Below are positions 54,513-63,636 of a stretch of 64,000 bases of DNA, one piece after another (positions within the stretch are counted from its first letter, which is position 1; every line of letters begins with the position of its first letter). Location: contig NZ_JASAUZ010000056.1 in the NCBI RefSeq assembly GCF_030162935.1, positions 152,614 to 216,613 on the forward strand, in the 5' to 3' direction. A program made the translations under genes and the position numbers. This DNA is from Comamonas halotolerans. GTDB taxonomy: Bacteria; Pseudomonadota; Gammaproteobacteria; Burkholderiales; Burkholderiaceae_C. The notes under the pieces are model-generated. The model made no database searches, had not been told where the DNA came from, and saw nothing but the letters and a program-made list of their open reading frames with translations.

Positions 54513-55628
54513 TCAACGCGCTTTGGCTTCTGCCAGCGCTTCTTCGGTGCCCCAGTGCGTTAAAAACTCAATCTCATCGGCCTTGCTCAGCTTGCCTTCG
54601 GCCCGGTAGACCAGGGCGGTCATCACTGCACCGGTTTGCACCGGCCGGTCTTCAGGCTCGCCCAGGCCGCTGTCACTCTCCCACTCTTTGGGAAAGCGAG
54701 ACCATGAACAGGTCATCTGGCTCAGCATGTGAAAAGAGGTATTCACCAGATCCAGGCCCAACTCCAAGCGCAGTTGCGCCGCGCTGGGTTTGCCACAGTA
54801 GGTGAAATAATCGGGATGCAGATAGCGGGCAATGCCTTTGTAATGGGCTGGCGCGTCTTTGGGAATGCGATCTACGCTGGGGCCCACTTCCATATATTGG
54901 CGGATATATTCCCATAGATGCGCGGCCTCTTGCGAGCCATTGGCTGAGCCAACATAAATGCAGTCTTCGCCCTTTGCCTGCGGATCATCAGGATCAAAAG
55001 GCGGGTGATATAAGGCAAGCGGCTTGATTTCTCCAACAGGGTTTGGCCCGCCACTGTCATACAAGGCCAGCAGGCGCTCCCATTCATAGACTTTATTACC
55101 ACCACAATAGCCAGGCCTGAGCACATAGACCTTGCGGGTCAAGCGGTTAAAGCGAACACGCCCTCTGAGGTAGGTGAAATAACAGGTGCGCCACCCCATC
55201 GGATAAAGCATGCCATAAATCAAGGCTACACTAGCTAGAGATAGAGGAAAAACAATTATCCAAGAAACAAGAAGTACTGGCCATGCCTTTTCAACATAAT
55301 CACCTCTCATTGTTGGAATGAATAATATAAATTCATCAAAAAATAATGGATGTACACCAAAACAATACCATACCCAAATAATAAAAAGAGCAGGTATAAA
55401 TCCAAAAAAAATTGTAGCCCCTGCCATCCACTGCTTATTCCAGCCCGCGTTGCTTAGATCCAGATAATTATCATTCTGCGCAAAAATCTCATAATCTGGT
55501 AGCCAAACGCACCGAGCCCCAGATCGATGAGTGGGCCATTGCTTTTGCTCATTCAGCCGAATCAACACTCTTGATTCTTCAATGGATTTCTTTTTGGTGT
55601 AAGAATATTCATTTTCTCTTGAAAACAT
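54513..55628 (-). CDS. Putative T6SS immunity protein, small family, copy 2
   Basis: This 371-aa protein has a type A N-terminus with a loop block (FILFIPTMRGDYV) shared with copy 4, which is type B. The C-terminal domain is nearly identical to the others, with CSWSRF for CSWPRF. The 61-bp spacers on both sides are nearly identical to those around copies 3 and 5. Confidence 0.75.
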   Translation of the reverse strand: MFSRENEYSYTKKKSIEESRVLIRLNEQKQWPTHRSGARCVWLPDYEIFAQNDNYLDLSNAGWNKQWMAGATIFFGFIPALFIIWVWYCFGVHPLFFDEFILFIPTMRGDYVEKAWPVLLVSWIIVFPLSLASVALIYGMLYPMGWRTCYFTYLRGRVRFNRLTRKVYVLRPGYCGGNKVYEWERLLALYDSGGPNPVGEIKPLALYHPPFDPDDPQAKGEDCIYVGSANGSQEAAHLWEYIRQYMEVGPSVDRIPKDAPAHYKGIARYLHPDYFTYCGKPSAAQLRLELGLDLVNTSFHMLSQMTCSWSRFPKEWESDSGLGEPEDRPVQTGAVMTALVYRAEGKLSKADEIEFLTHWGTEEALAEAKAR

Positions 55629-55689
55629 AATAATGATTATTCTTTGGAGTTAGGCCATATGAGAGTGATGTAGCTTCTTCTCCCACCCC

Positions 55690-56805
55690 TCAACGCGCTT
55701 TGGCTTCTGCCAGCGCTTCTTCGGTGCCCCAGTGCGTTAAAAACTCGATCTCATCGGCCTTGCTCAACTTGCCTTCAGCCCGGTAGACCAGGGCAGTCAT
55801 CACTGCGCCGGTTTGCACCGGGCGGTCTTCAGGCTCGCCCAGGCCGCTGTCACTCTCCCACTCCTTGGGAAAGCGAGGCCACGAGCAAGTCATCTGACTC
55901 AGCATGTGAAAAAAGGTATTCACCAGATCCAGGCCCAGCTCCAAGCGCAGTTGCGCCGCGCTGGGTTTGCCGCAGTAGGTGAAATAATCGGGATGCAGAT
56001 AGCGGGCAATGCCTTTGTAATGGGCGGGTGCGTCTTTGGGAATGCGATCTACGCTGGGGCCCACTTCCATATATTGGCGGATATATTCCCATAAGTGTGC
56101 AGCTTCTTCTGTGCCATTGGCCGAACCCACATAAATGCAGTCTTCACCCTTTGCCTGCGGATCATCAGGATCAAAAGGCGGGTGATATAAGGCCAGGGGT
56201 TTGACTTCCAAACTCGGGTTATCGCCATCGCTTTCATGCAAGGCCAGCAGACGATCCCATTCATAGACTTGATTGCCGCCACAATTAGCTGGCCTGAGCA
56301 CATAGACCTTGCGGGTCACGCGATTAAAGCGAACGCGCCCTCTGAGATAGGTAAAAAAACAGGTATGCCACCCCATGGGGTAAAGCATGCCATAAATCAT
56401 TGCGACACTAGCCAAGGCCAGTGGAAAAAGCAGCAGCCAACCAAACCATACAAAAATCTCTTCTTCCTCTGCATACGGAATTGTCGCTGTTGGCCACAAA
56501 AACAGTACCTCTTCAAAAAACAATGGGTGAACAGCAAAACAATACCAAGCCCAAATAACCATCAGAAATGGCAAAATTCCAAACAAAACCATTAATCCTG
56601 CCACCCACTGCTTGTCCCAACCTGCATTGCTTAGTTCAAGATAATTTTCGTTTTGGGCGTAAATCCCTGCCTCCGGGAGCCAGACACCCCGCGCACCAGA
56701 GCGATTGACAGGCCACTGCTTTTGCGCTTCCAGTTTTAGCAGGCTACGAGCACTTTCTATAGATTTTCTTTTGGCCCGCACATAATCATTCTCTCTGGTA
56801 AACAT
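55690..56805 (-). CDS. Putative T6SS immunity protein, small family, copy 1
   Basis: This 371-aa protein, the first of the small family, has a type B N-terminus and a loop rich in glutamate (TIPYAEEEEIFVW). It differs from the rest by SANGTEEAAH in place of SANGSQEAAH. Its start follows a fragment of the effector 3' end (56850-56932), so it sits where an immunity gene would directly follow an effector. Confidence 0.75.
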   Translation of the reverse strand: MFTRENDYVRAKRKSIESARSLLKLEAQKQWPVNRSGARGVWLPEAGIYAQNENYLELSNAGWDKQWVAGLMVLFGILPFLMVIWAWYCFAVHPLFFEEVLFLWPTATIPYAEEEEIFVWFGWLLLFPLALASVAMIYGMLYPMGWHTCFFTYLRGRVRFNRVTRKVYVLRPANCGGNQVYEWDRLLALHESDGDNPSLEVKPLALYHPPFDPDDPQAKGEDCIYVGSANGTEEAAHLWEYIRQYMEVGPSVDRIPKDAPAHYKGIARYLHPDYFTYCGKPSAAQLRLELGLDLVNTFFHMLSQMTCSWPRFPKEWESDSGLGEPEDRPVQTGAVMTALVYRAEGKLSKADEIEFLTHWGTEEALAEAKAR

Positions 56806-56849
56806 AAAATCTCTCTTTTTATCAAGCAGGCAGAATATTTTCTTTCACA

Positions 56850-56932
56850 CCGATTGAAGGCATTCAGCTCTTCCTCCCAGCTCCCCCGCGTTGCTAAGCC
56901 GAACGGATACCCGCCCACCTCGACCAAATAAA
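56850..56932 (-). pseudogene. Orphan fragment of effector 3' end, second copy
   Basis: The minus strand encodes GLATRGSWEEELNAFNR in the effector frame, matching the end of the effector (AKRGSWEEELNAFNR) and then diverging just before the RIDWG-x-SN terminus. It follows the second 391-codon gene and precedes copy 1 of the small family. It has no start codon and is not a gene in itself. Confidence 0.75.
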
Positions 56933-56961
56933 ATATATCTCCCCCTTGCCTTCAGGACTCA

Positions 56962-58137
56962 TCAATCCGGTAATTTATGCAGTGGCTCTCCGAGTTGTGC
57001 CCGCAGTTCTTCGGGCCAGATCACTTTGCGCATGGTCAGATAGCTGATACGGTTGCAAATACCCCATGCGATATTGAATGGCAGCATGATGGGAAACAGC
57101 ACAATAAAAAATATCAGAACAAAGCGTGTCGCCCCGGAGCTGCGCCACCACCACATGAATCGTGGACCAAACGGCCCAACGGCCCCCATGCTTTGCCACA
57201 GACTGCGCGGGCGGGGAATGCCCTCTAGTTGTTCGCCCTGGGGCAATGCCGGGCCTGTTCCATCCATATAGCGGCGCAGATATTCCCACCACATGGGAAT
57301 GGTGGCCACCCCCATGGCCGCAGGGCTGCCCACCGTGAACTGATCCAGAATCTGGTGATTCACATCCAGCCCCTTTTGCACCAGCAGCCGCATTTGCGCC
57401 TCTCCCAGCTTGAGCGGGCCACGCACCGTCATCAGCAACTGGTGAATGCGGGAAACCGAATGCTGTGTGCCACTCACCTGCACCCAATGATCAACCGAGA
57501 TATTGTCCCAGTGATATTCCAGTGCCTGCAGCCTGACTGGCCCGAACAGGCGCTGCCATCCACGTTCGGTACTGCCATCAAGCAATGGAACCAGCCGATA
57601 AACACGGCGCCGTTTGCGATCAAAAACAATTGGCGTATCTTCCATACCACATAGGTCTGTTTGCATATACCCCCAAGAAAGCTTTAGGAACCAAATTATC
57701 AAGATAACAGATAGAAATACTTTAATAATCCCAAACCATTCTCCATCTTGAATTACTTCCCCAAAAAAACCTCCCCAGTAAGGAAATGTTAATATAGCTG
57801 GAATCATCCATATTAATGGAAATAAAAGGCCTGCACCTCGCACATTTGCAGCAGCGCCAGGTCTACCCACAGCAATTGCATCTTGATAAACCGCACTCAA
57901 ATTATCAAAAGTACTGGTCTTTTCATGCGCCCGCCTGCGCTTGGAAAAGCGGTCTGCCAAACCATTCAGGGTATCAGGGTGGGGCTCCATGTTAGAGGTA
58001 TCGACCACATTCAAAAAAATGCAGCTTCCCTGCGTGACAATACCACCGGTGGGCAGATCAATCAGATCCGGATCTATTTGCGGATCAATTGGGGGAATAT
58101 CGCTAATGGGTGGATTACTTTCTTTATCTTGGCTCAT
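56962..58137 (-). CDS. Putative T6SS immunity protein, large family, copy b
   Basis: The 391-aa product has a proline- and aspartate-rich cytoplasmic N-terminus, two helices at about 102-120 and 137-156 with a unique intervening block, a soluble domain with LEYHWDNISVDHW and WWEYLRRYMDGTGP, and further hydrophobic helices at about 335-360. The LEYH and WEYLRRYM segments recall ALYH and WEYIRQYM of the small family, so the two families are distant relatives. Apart from the helix block it is almost identical to copy a. Confidence 0.75.
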   Translation of the reverse strand: MSQDKESNPPISDIPPIDPQIDPDLIDLPTGGIVTQGSCIFLNVVDTSNMEPHPDTLNGLADRFSKRRRAHEKTSTFDNLSAVYQDAIAVGRPGAAANVRGAGLLFPLIWMIPAILTFPYWGGFFGEVIQDGEWFGIIKVFLSVILIIWFLKLSWGYMQTDLCGMEDTPIVFDRKRRRVYRLVPLLDGSTERGWQRLFGPVRLQALEYHWDNISVDHWVQVSGTQHSVSRIHQLLMTVRGPLKLGEAQMRLLVQKGLDVNHQILDQFTVGSPAAMGVATIPMWWEYLRRYMDGTGPALPQGEQLEGIPRPRSLWQSMGAVGPFGPRFMWWWRSSGATRFVLIFFIVLFPIMLPFNIAWGICNRISYLTMRKVIWPEELRAQLGEPLHKLPD

Positions 58138-58166
58138 TGATTTAGCTTGCTTTCTGAAGCAGGTTT

Positions 58167-58292
58167 CTAATTGGATGCACCCCAGTCAATCCGATTGAAC
58201 GTATTCAGCTCTTCCTCCCAGCTCCCCCGCGTTGCTAAGCCGAACGGATACCCGCCCACCTCGACCAAATAAAATATATCTCCCCCTTGCCT
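58167..58292 (-). pseudogene. Orphan fragment of effector 3' end, first copy
   Basis: An open stretch of 41 codons without a start codon ends with GSWEEELNTFNRIDWGASN and TAG; the real effector ends GSWEEELNAFNRIDWGTSN and TAG. The preceding residues (VEVGGYPFGLAT) differ from the effector's. The spacer after its stop is the same as the one between the effector stop and the 391-codon gene, so it looks like the tip of a second, lost effector. Confidence 0.8.
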
Positions 58293-58302
58293 TCAGGACT
58301 CA

Positions 58303-59478
58303 TCAATCCGGTAATTTATGCAGTGGCTCTCCGAGTTGTGCCCGCAGTTCTTCGGGCCAGATCACTTTGCGCATGGTCAGATAGCTGATACGGTTGCAAA
58401 TACCCCATGCGATATTGAATGGCAGCATGATGGGAAACAGCACAATAAAAAATATCAGAACAAAGCGTGTCGCCCCGGAGCTGCGCCACCACCACATGAA
58501 TCGTGGACCAAACGGCCCAACGGCCCCCATGCTTTGCCACAGACTGCGCGGGCGGGGAATGCCCTCTAGTTGTTCGCCCTGGGGCAATGCCGGGCCTGTT
58601 CCATCCATATAGCGGCGCAGATATTCCCACCACATGGGAATGGTGGCCACCCCCATAGCCGCAGGGCTGCCCACCGTGAACTGATCCAGAATCTGGTGAT
58701 TCACATCCAGCCCCTTTTGCACCAGCAGCCGCATTTGCGCCTCTCCCAGCTTGAGCGGGCCACGCACCGTCATCAGCAACTGGTGAATGCGGGAAACCGA
58801 ATGCCGTGTGCCACTCACCTGCACCCAATGATCAACCGAGATATTGTCCCAGTGATATTCCAGTGCCTGCAGCCTGACCGGCCCGAACAGGCGCCGCCAG
58901 CCACGTTCGGTACTGCCATCAAGCAATGGAACCAGCCGATAAACACGCCGCCGCTTACGGTCAAAAACAATGGGCGTATCTTCCATACCACACAGGTCCG
59001 TTTGCATATAAGACCATAATATCGGCAAAAACCATAAAAATACACCCCAACCGATACTTAACATTATTATTGCATGCCAATACAACTCTTGAAAAGCTTC
59101 AACTGTCCATTTTATATACTCGCCTCCAAATACAAAAAATGGAGCCAAACCAATAATCGGAAATAATAATCCTGCACCACGCACTCGAGCATCAGCTCCA
59201 ACGCGCCCTACTGCTATTGCTTCTTGATAAACCGCACTCAAATTATCAAAAGTACTGGTTTTATCATGCGCCCGCCTGCGCTTGGAAAAGCGGTCTGCCA
59301 ACCCATTCAGGGTATCAGGGTTGGGCTCCATGGTAGAGGTATCGACCACATTCAAAAAAATGCAGCTTCCCTGCGTAACAATACCACCGGTGGGCAGATC
59401 AATCAGATCCGGATCTATTTGCGGATCAATTGGGGGAATATCGCTAATGGGTGGATTATTTTCTTTATCTTGGCTCAT
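58303..59478 (-). CDS. Putative T6SS immunity protein, large family, copy a
   Basis: This 391-aa protein starts 29 bp after the effector stop and is the first candidate immunity gene. Its topology is as for copy b. The helix block (59005-59181) encodes a membrane hairpin (PIIGLAPFFVFGGEYIKW onward) unlike that of copy b, whereas the flanks are nearly identical. The position directly after the effector makes this the best cognate immunity candidate for it. Confidence 0.8.
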   Translation of the reverse strand: MSQDKENNPPISDIPPIDPQIDPDLIDLPTGGIVTQGSCIFLNVVDTSTMEPNPDTLNGLADRFSKRRRAHDKTSTFDNLSAVYQEAIAVGRVGADARVRGAGLLFPIIGLAPFFVFGGEYIKWTVEAFQELYWHAIIMLSIGWGVFLWFLPILWSYMQTDLCGMEDTPIVFDRKRRRVYRLVPLLDGSTERGWRRLFGPVRLQALEYHWDNISVDHWVQVSGTRHSVSRIHQLLMTVRGPLKLGEAQMRLLVQKGLDVNHQILDQFTVGSPAAMGVATIPMWWEYLRRYMDGTGPALPQGEQLEGIPRPRSLWQSMGAVGPFGPRFMWWWRSSGATRFVLIFFIVLFPIMLPFNIAWGICNRISYLTMRKVIWPEELRAQLGEPLHKLPD

Positions 59479-59507
59479 TGATTTAGCTTGCTTTCTGAAG
59501 CAGGTTT

Positions 59508-62500
59508 CTAATTGGATGTACCCCAGTCAATCCGATTGAAGGCATTCAGCTCTTCCTCCCAGCTCCCGCGCTTTGCTAAGCTACTCTGATACCAGCTTGT
59601 TTTGCCAAAATAAGAGCTGGCAAACCAGGTCTGCAATGGGTCATGGGTATTGATCAGAACATAAACCAGCTCACCAAGCGCCACTGCCGTCAAGGCCCAG
59701 CCCACACCCGGAACGCTAAGCCCTGCAGCCGCTACGCCCAGACGAGCAGCAATGCCTGCTCCTACGCGCGCCCCTGCCACTCTAGATGCTTGGCGGGCAG
59801 CTACATTGCCAGATCTAATCAATCCGGCTCTTATTGCCGCTTGCAAAAAATAATCAACAGAAACAATCGCTAACGGCACTCCTGAAATCCCAAAAAGAAA
59901 AGCACTTATTCGCATAGGCCATACCAAATCCATTCGGCCACTTCTTCCTAAGTCATCCGCTGCACGCAAAGTACTCCAGGCCGTCATAAAGCTGCCCACA
60001 GTCCCAAGTAGCGCGCCTGTGCCTCGGAGCAGCAAAACAGAAGTGCTTCGGTTTGCAACACTGGAAGAGACGGCTTGCACACGCTCGGTGCGGAATACCC
60101 AATATGTTGCAGACAGCTCCGCCATACCGCCCATGGCCCCCACCATGGCGCTGGTCATGCCTATCCAAGCGTCATTCAATTTACGCGCGTCAGGTGCAGA
60201 CTTGCCGGCTTCGCTTTGGTAGTCCTTCAGGCCATGCATCAATGCAGTGATTTGCAAAATGACACCACCAATGGCCAAGCGGCCGTCCAGAGACAGCAGT
60301 GTTTTACGCCCGGCCTGAATACTTGGGCCGTTTTGTACCTCCGCCATCCATCGGCGTACCTGGGCAGGGGCCTGACTGAGCTTGGCTTGGTGCTCCAGGT
60401 AAATCTCGCTGAGTTTGCTTATTGGCAGTGTCAATACTTGGCCATTGGTACCTGCCGCTATGTTCTGGTAACGATAGGCATGCGCCGAAAAAACCACCTC
60501 ATCTGCGTTCCTGCCAACGCTCCCTCGCAGATTGCTGGGTGGAGCTTCCATCAATTCTGCAAGCGTATTGCTGTTGATGACCATGGCAACCCGCACCTGA
60601 TGCTTGCCTAAGGCGCGTATGCGTCGTCGTGACATCGGAGCCCCACGGTCAATCATCAACTGGCGCAGTTGCCCGGGACTCAGATTGGCCATCACCACCA
60701 CGGGTACCGCAACTGCTTTTTGATTCAAAACGGCCTTGAGGGTCTCCTCACTAGCCTGATGCACCAATGTCATGGCCTGAACTTTATTCAGGCGTGCAAG
60801 CATCTGTGGGCTAATGCTCGCCGGAGCGGCTGGCACACCTCCACCTGCACCAATTATTCTTTCGAACGTGCTCGCCATCGAATTGGTGGCAGCAGCCCCC
60901 AATGCTCCGAGCATTCCCAATGAAAAGCCCATATTAATGTTGGTCAACCAAGACACAGCTTTGCCCATTGCAGGTGTGAGCGGCTGCCCAAGATGCGCCT
61001 TGGCTCCTGTGTATTCACCAATCAGGCCTTTGATGAAATCGTAGATTTTGTCGCGCTGCCCATTTCCAGGGTCTGCAAGCAATATGTCAATCAGCGATTT
61101 CTGATTTCCTACCATGGCCCGCAGCATGATGGCGTTGGGCATGGCGATATCGGCATCAAGCTGAGAATCGAAAAATCTCTGTGCCTCCCCATCAACGCAG
61201 AATGGTTCTGGCGTAAAACTCAGGGCTGCCTCCTCCATGTAAATGCTGCCGGCACTGCACCCAGTACGTGCGTGCATCTCTTGGAGGTTGGTATCCTGCT
61301 CGTCAAAATGTTGCGCGAAGTAGTCTCCGAGTGCATTGCTGCGCAAAGCACGATTCCAGTTATCTTCGTAAACCTTCAGGGTATTGAGGTATTGCGCTTG
61401 CAAAGTTTGCTGCAGACCTTGCAGCCAGTTACGGCGTTGCTCATCGTCGTAATATTGCGCAAAACGCTCCCATGCCTGATCTGCTTGTTCTTGCGCCCAT
61501 TTTCTGACACGCTCTTCATGGTCTGGATAAATGACACGGCCCAGTGGCTCTTGGGTGAATGCACTCCGATAGGGAGCCAACAACGCGTGCGCAATGGGTG
61601 AGTCGGAGCTGGCCCTATCGTTCAGCACAGCCAACTCATCTTGCGTTAACGCCTCCCACTCTGTGCCCGTAGGCATCGTGCTGGCACTTCTATCAAAGGC
61701 TGATTTTTTTCTAAGTGGGCAGACTGCAGTCAGCGCCTCCTCTGCACCAACATCAGGCAACACGCTTTGTTTCAGTGTCTGAATAAGCTTGTTCACCTCA
61801 AGTGGCTGGCGCACCTCAGGCCTGAGCAAATGTGTGGTCGATAAATCCGACATCCGTAAGCGCATGGCATTGAACTCAGCAGCAATGCCAACCGGATCAC
61901 GCAACACAATTGCCAATTGCTTGCCTGCAGTTTGTGGATGCAGCGCAGCGACTTCCTCCATCTCCTGTGCCAACTGCTCTGTCTGAGACATCAGGCTGCA
62001 GAATGGAAAATCATGTTGTTGGTTTCCGTTGATGGTCAGGACTGGCAATGCACACTCAAGCACTTGTGCCTTCAACGCATTAGCAGAGGGCACGAAAGAG
62101 CCTGGATTGGCCACACCCTGCTTTACATGGATTTCCTGCATAACCTCGGGGTTAGCCTGATTCTGCGCCTTAAGGTTGTCGTTCCACAGGTTGGCACTAT
62201 AGGCAATCCAGACTGTATCGATGAGATGTGCCTGGGGTATTGGCAGCAGGCGCATACCCAGTGCATTGTGTCCAGTCCGCTGGCAAGGCGCGGGCCTAGG
62301 CATCTGAGAAAAGACAGGGTCCGACTGAGCAATGAGGTCCGCATTATTCGAGATGCGGTATACGTGCCAATGCGCCACGCCTTCGGGTGGCTTTGGTATA
62401 TACATGTGCACATACCCAGGCCTCAGCAAACGCAGCCCATAACGTACATCCTTGGTGCCCGTGGGTATCAGCCCTGCCAGCAAAGTATTTTCATCCACCT

Positions 62501-62633
62501 TGACCAGTCCGGCACCAGCAGGCGCTACGCGATTGTCCTGGGAAATTGGACTGGGGCGCAGCAATAACAGCGACAGTCCACTGCGATTGCACTGGTCACA
62601 ACCACTTTGCGTTTGTTTTTCATTGCCGCTCAT
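59508..62633 (-). CDS. VasX-like (BTH_I2691-type) pore-forming T6SS effector
   Basis: The 1041-aa product begins with a CDQCNRSGL cysteine pair (12-20) and a region with GLRLLRPGYVHMYI at 66-79, the N-terminal pattern of VasX/BTH_I2691-type effectors. Residues 150-560 are mostly soluble and helical. The C-terminal half has hydrophobic segments near 568-585, 787-803, 823-840, 865-886, 909-933 and 962-995, as expected for a colicin-like membrane-inserting toxin. VasX of Vibrio cholerae (about 1085 aa) is encoded after a vgrG and a DUF4123 adaptor and before an integral-membrane immunity gene, the same order as here. The start overlaps the adaptor stop (ATGA). Confidence 0.85.
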   Translation of the reverse strand: MSGNEKQTQSGCDQCNRSGLSLLLLRPSPISQDNRVAPAGAGLVKVDENTLLAGLIPTGTKDVRYGLRLLRPGYVHMYIPKPPEGVAHWHVYRISNNADLIAQSDPVFSQMPRPAPCQRTGHNALGMRLLPIPQAHLIDTVWIAYSANLWNDNLKAQNQANPEVMQEIHVKQGVANPGSFVPSANALKAQVLECALPVLTINGNQQHDFPFCSLMSQTEQLAQEMEEVAALHPQTAGKQLAIVLRDPVGIAAEFNAMRLRMSDLSTTHLLRPEVRQPLEVNKLIQTLKQSVLPDVGAEEALTAVCPLRKKSAFDRSASTMPTGTEWEALTQDELAVLNDRASSDSPIAHALLAPYRSAFTQEPLGRVIYPDHEERVRKWAQEQADQAWERFAQYYDDEQRRNWLQGLQQTLQAQYLNTLKVYEDNWNRALRSNALGDYFAQHFDEQDTNLQEMHARTGCSAGSIYMEEAALSFTPEPFCVDGEAQRFFDSQLDADIAMPNAIMLRAMVGNQKSLIDILLADPGNGQRDKIYDFIKGLIGEYTGAKAHLGQPLTPAMGKAVSWLTNINMGFSLGMLGALGAAATNSMASTFERIIGAGGGVPAAPASISPQMLARLNKVQAMTLVHQASEETLKAVLNQKAVAVPVVVMANLSPGQLRQLMIDRGAPMSRRRIRALGKHQVRVAMVINSNTLAELMEAPPSNLRGSVGRNADEVVFSAHAYRYQNIAAGTNGQVLTLPISKLSEIYLEHQAKLSQAPAQVRRWMAEVQNGPSIQAGRKTLLSLDGRLAIGGVILQITALMHGLKDYQSEAGKSAPDARKLNDAWIGMTSAMVGAMGGMAELSATYWVFRTERVQAVSSSVANRSTSVLLLRGTGALLGTVGSFMTAWSTLRAADDLGRSGRMDLVWPMRISAFLFGISGVPLAIVSVDYFLQAAIRAGLIRSGNVAARQASRVAGARVGAGIAARLGVAAAGLSVPGVGWALTAVALGELVYVLINTHDPLQTWFASSYFGKTSWYQSSLAKRGSWEEELNAFNRIDWGTSN

Positions 62634-63631
62634 TTTTCGGCCTCCTTGATTTTTTCGCTTATGGCTTCGCGCATGGCGTGCAAGCCCAAGCCTTGCTGTC
62701 CAAGGTCATCCGACATCAAGAGTCGCAAACTCTGCTGTAAAGCATGCTCGCTATACAAAAGACTCAGGCTTGCATATACCACCAAGTCTTTTTCAGCCTG
62801 AAGTGCTTGCGGCCATTGCTGTGCGTTGTGTTTAGCCTGCTCCAAGGCCATGGATACTTTTTCCATGCAGCGGCTCTGGTGCTGCTGCCATGGATCAAAC
62901 ATGTCAGCAGAACGTTTTACAAAGCTATGAAGCCAGCAGGTAAGCACTGCATGATGTGCAGAAGCAGACTCCATCCTCTTCCACTCGTCTGCAGCAAAGT
63001 ACAAGGCTGTCAAATCCGTGCGCTGACCGTGCACTGCAACACTGTTCACCTGAGCGGTCACATTTAAATACAGCCACCGGGTTATTGGATACAGCGCTGC
63101 TTGCAATCGCTGTTCGCCCAAGGTGTGCCCCACCCAGGAGAAAACTCGCCTATCAGCAAGACGCAAATAGTGTTTCTTAGCACCAGCGCTGCTTTGCTGT
63201 GCATGCAAAGTCATTACAGATGCCAATGCCATCGTCACTTTTTCAGGCCAATGCGCCGATTGCAGCCAGCCACCAATACAGTGCTTTCCGCCCACATACG
63301 TCAAAGCCGAACTATCAAGCAAAGAAGCAGTGCAGGACTCCTCCTGAGCCAGTTTTAGACTTGCTTCAAGCCAGTGGTCTTCTTTATTGTTAAGTTCCAC
63401 CAGATAAGGCTGCAACGCAGCCGGAAGCATGATGTTTTCATCAAGCTTTATGGCATGGATAGGGCGTCCCCAACTACTTTCGCGCTGCACTTGGATGTCG
63501 GAGAAATCACCTTGCATGTCCATGCCATGAGAAACGATAGGCTCACCCATGATTGGGTCAATCAATAAAAAAATTGCCTCACCAGCGCGCAAGTTAGCCT
63601 TCAATACGTCAATCTGCTTCATGTTTGCCAT
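62630..63631 (-). CDS. DUF4123 T6SS effector adaptor/chaperone
   Basis: The ATG at 63631 gives 333 aa, six bases after the vgrG stop; a start at 63622 or, overlapping vgrG, at 63688 is possible. The opening LRAGEAIFLLIDPIMGEP and the later HLA-type segment KHYLRLADRRVFSWV fit DUF4123. Such proteins (VasW/TEC type) load a downstream effector onto VgrG. Adjacency to vgrG and the effector supports this role. Confidence 0.78.
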   Translation of the reverse strand: MANMKQIDVLKANLRAGEAIFLLIDPIMGEPIVSHGMDMQGDFSDIQVQRESSWGRPIHAIKLDENIMLPAALQPYLVELNNKEDHWLEASLKLAQEESCTASLLDSSALTYVGGKHCIGGWLQSAHWPEKVTMALASVMTLHAQQSSAGAKKHYLRLADRRVFSWVGHTLGEQRLQAALYPITRWLYLNVTAQVNSVAVHGQRTDLTALYFAADEWKRMESASAHHAVLTCWLHSFVKRSADMFDPWQQHQSRCMEKVSMALEQAKHNAQQWPQALQAEKDLVVYASLSLLYSEHALQQSLRLLMSDDLGQQGLGLHAMREAISEKIKEAEK

Positions 63632-63636
63632 CGGAC

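Larger units (their letters stand above)
50994..59478 (-). repeat. Tandem array of seven paralogous membrane-protein genes
   Basis: Two units of 391 codons and five of 369-371 codons follow the T6SS effector gene head to tail on the minus strand. The five smaller ones are separated by 55-61 bp and the larger by 156-165 bp. Within each family the 3' parts are almost identical at DNA level: two or three differences over the last 540 bp of the two 391-codon genes. An AT-rich block encoding two membrane helices differs in every copy. Confidence 0.9.

Noticed and set aside
50994..59478. Tandem repeats as a CRISPR or transposon array
   Set aside because: The units are full-length protein genes of about 1.1 kb in one direction with short spacers; the repeats are coding, not short direct repeats with unique spacers.
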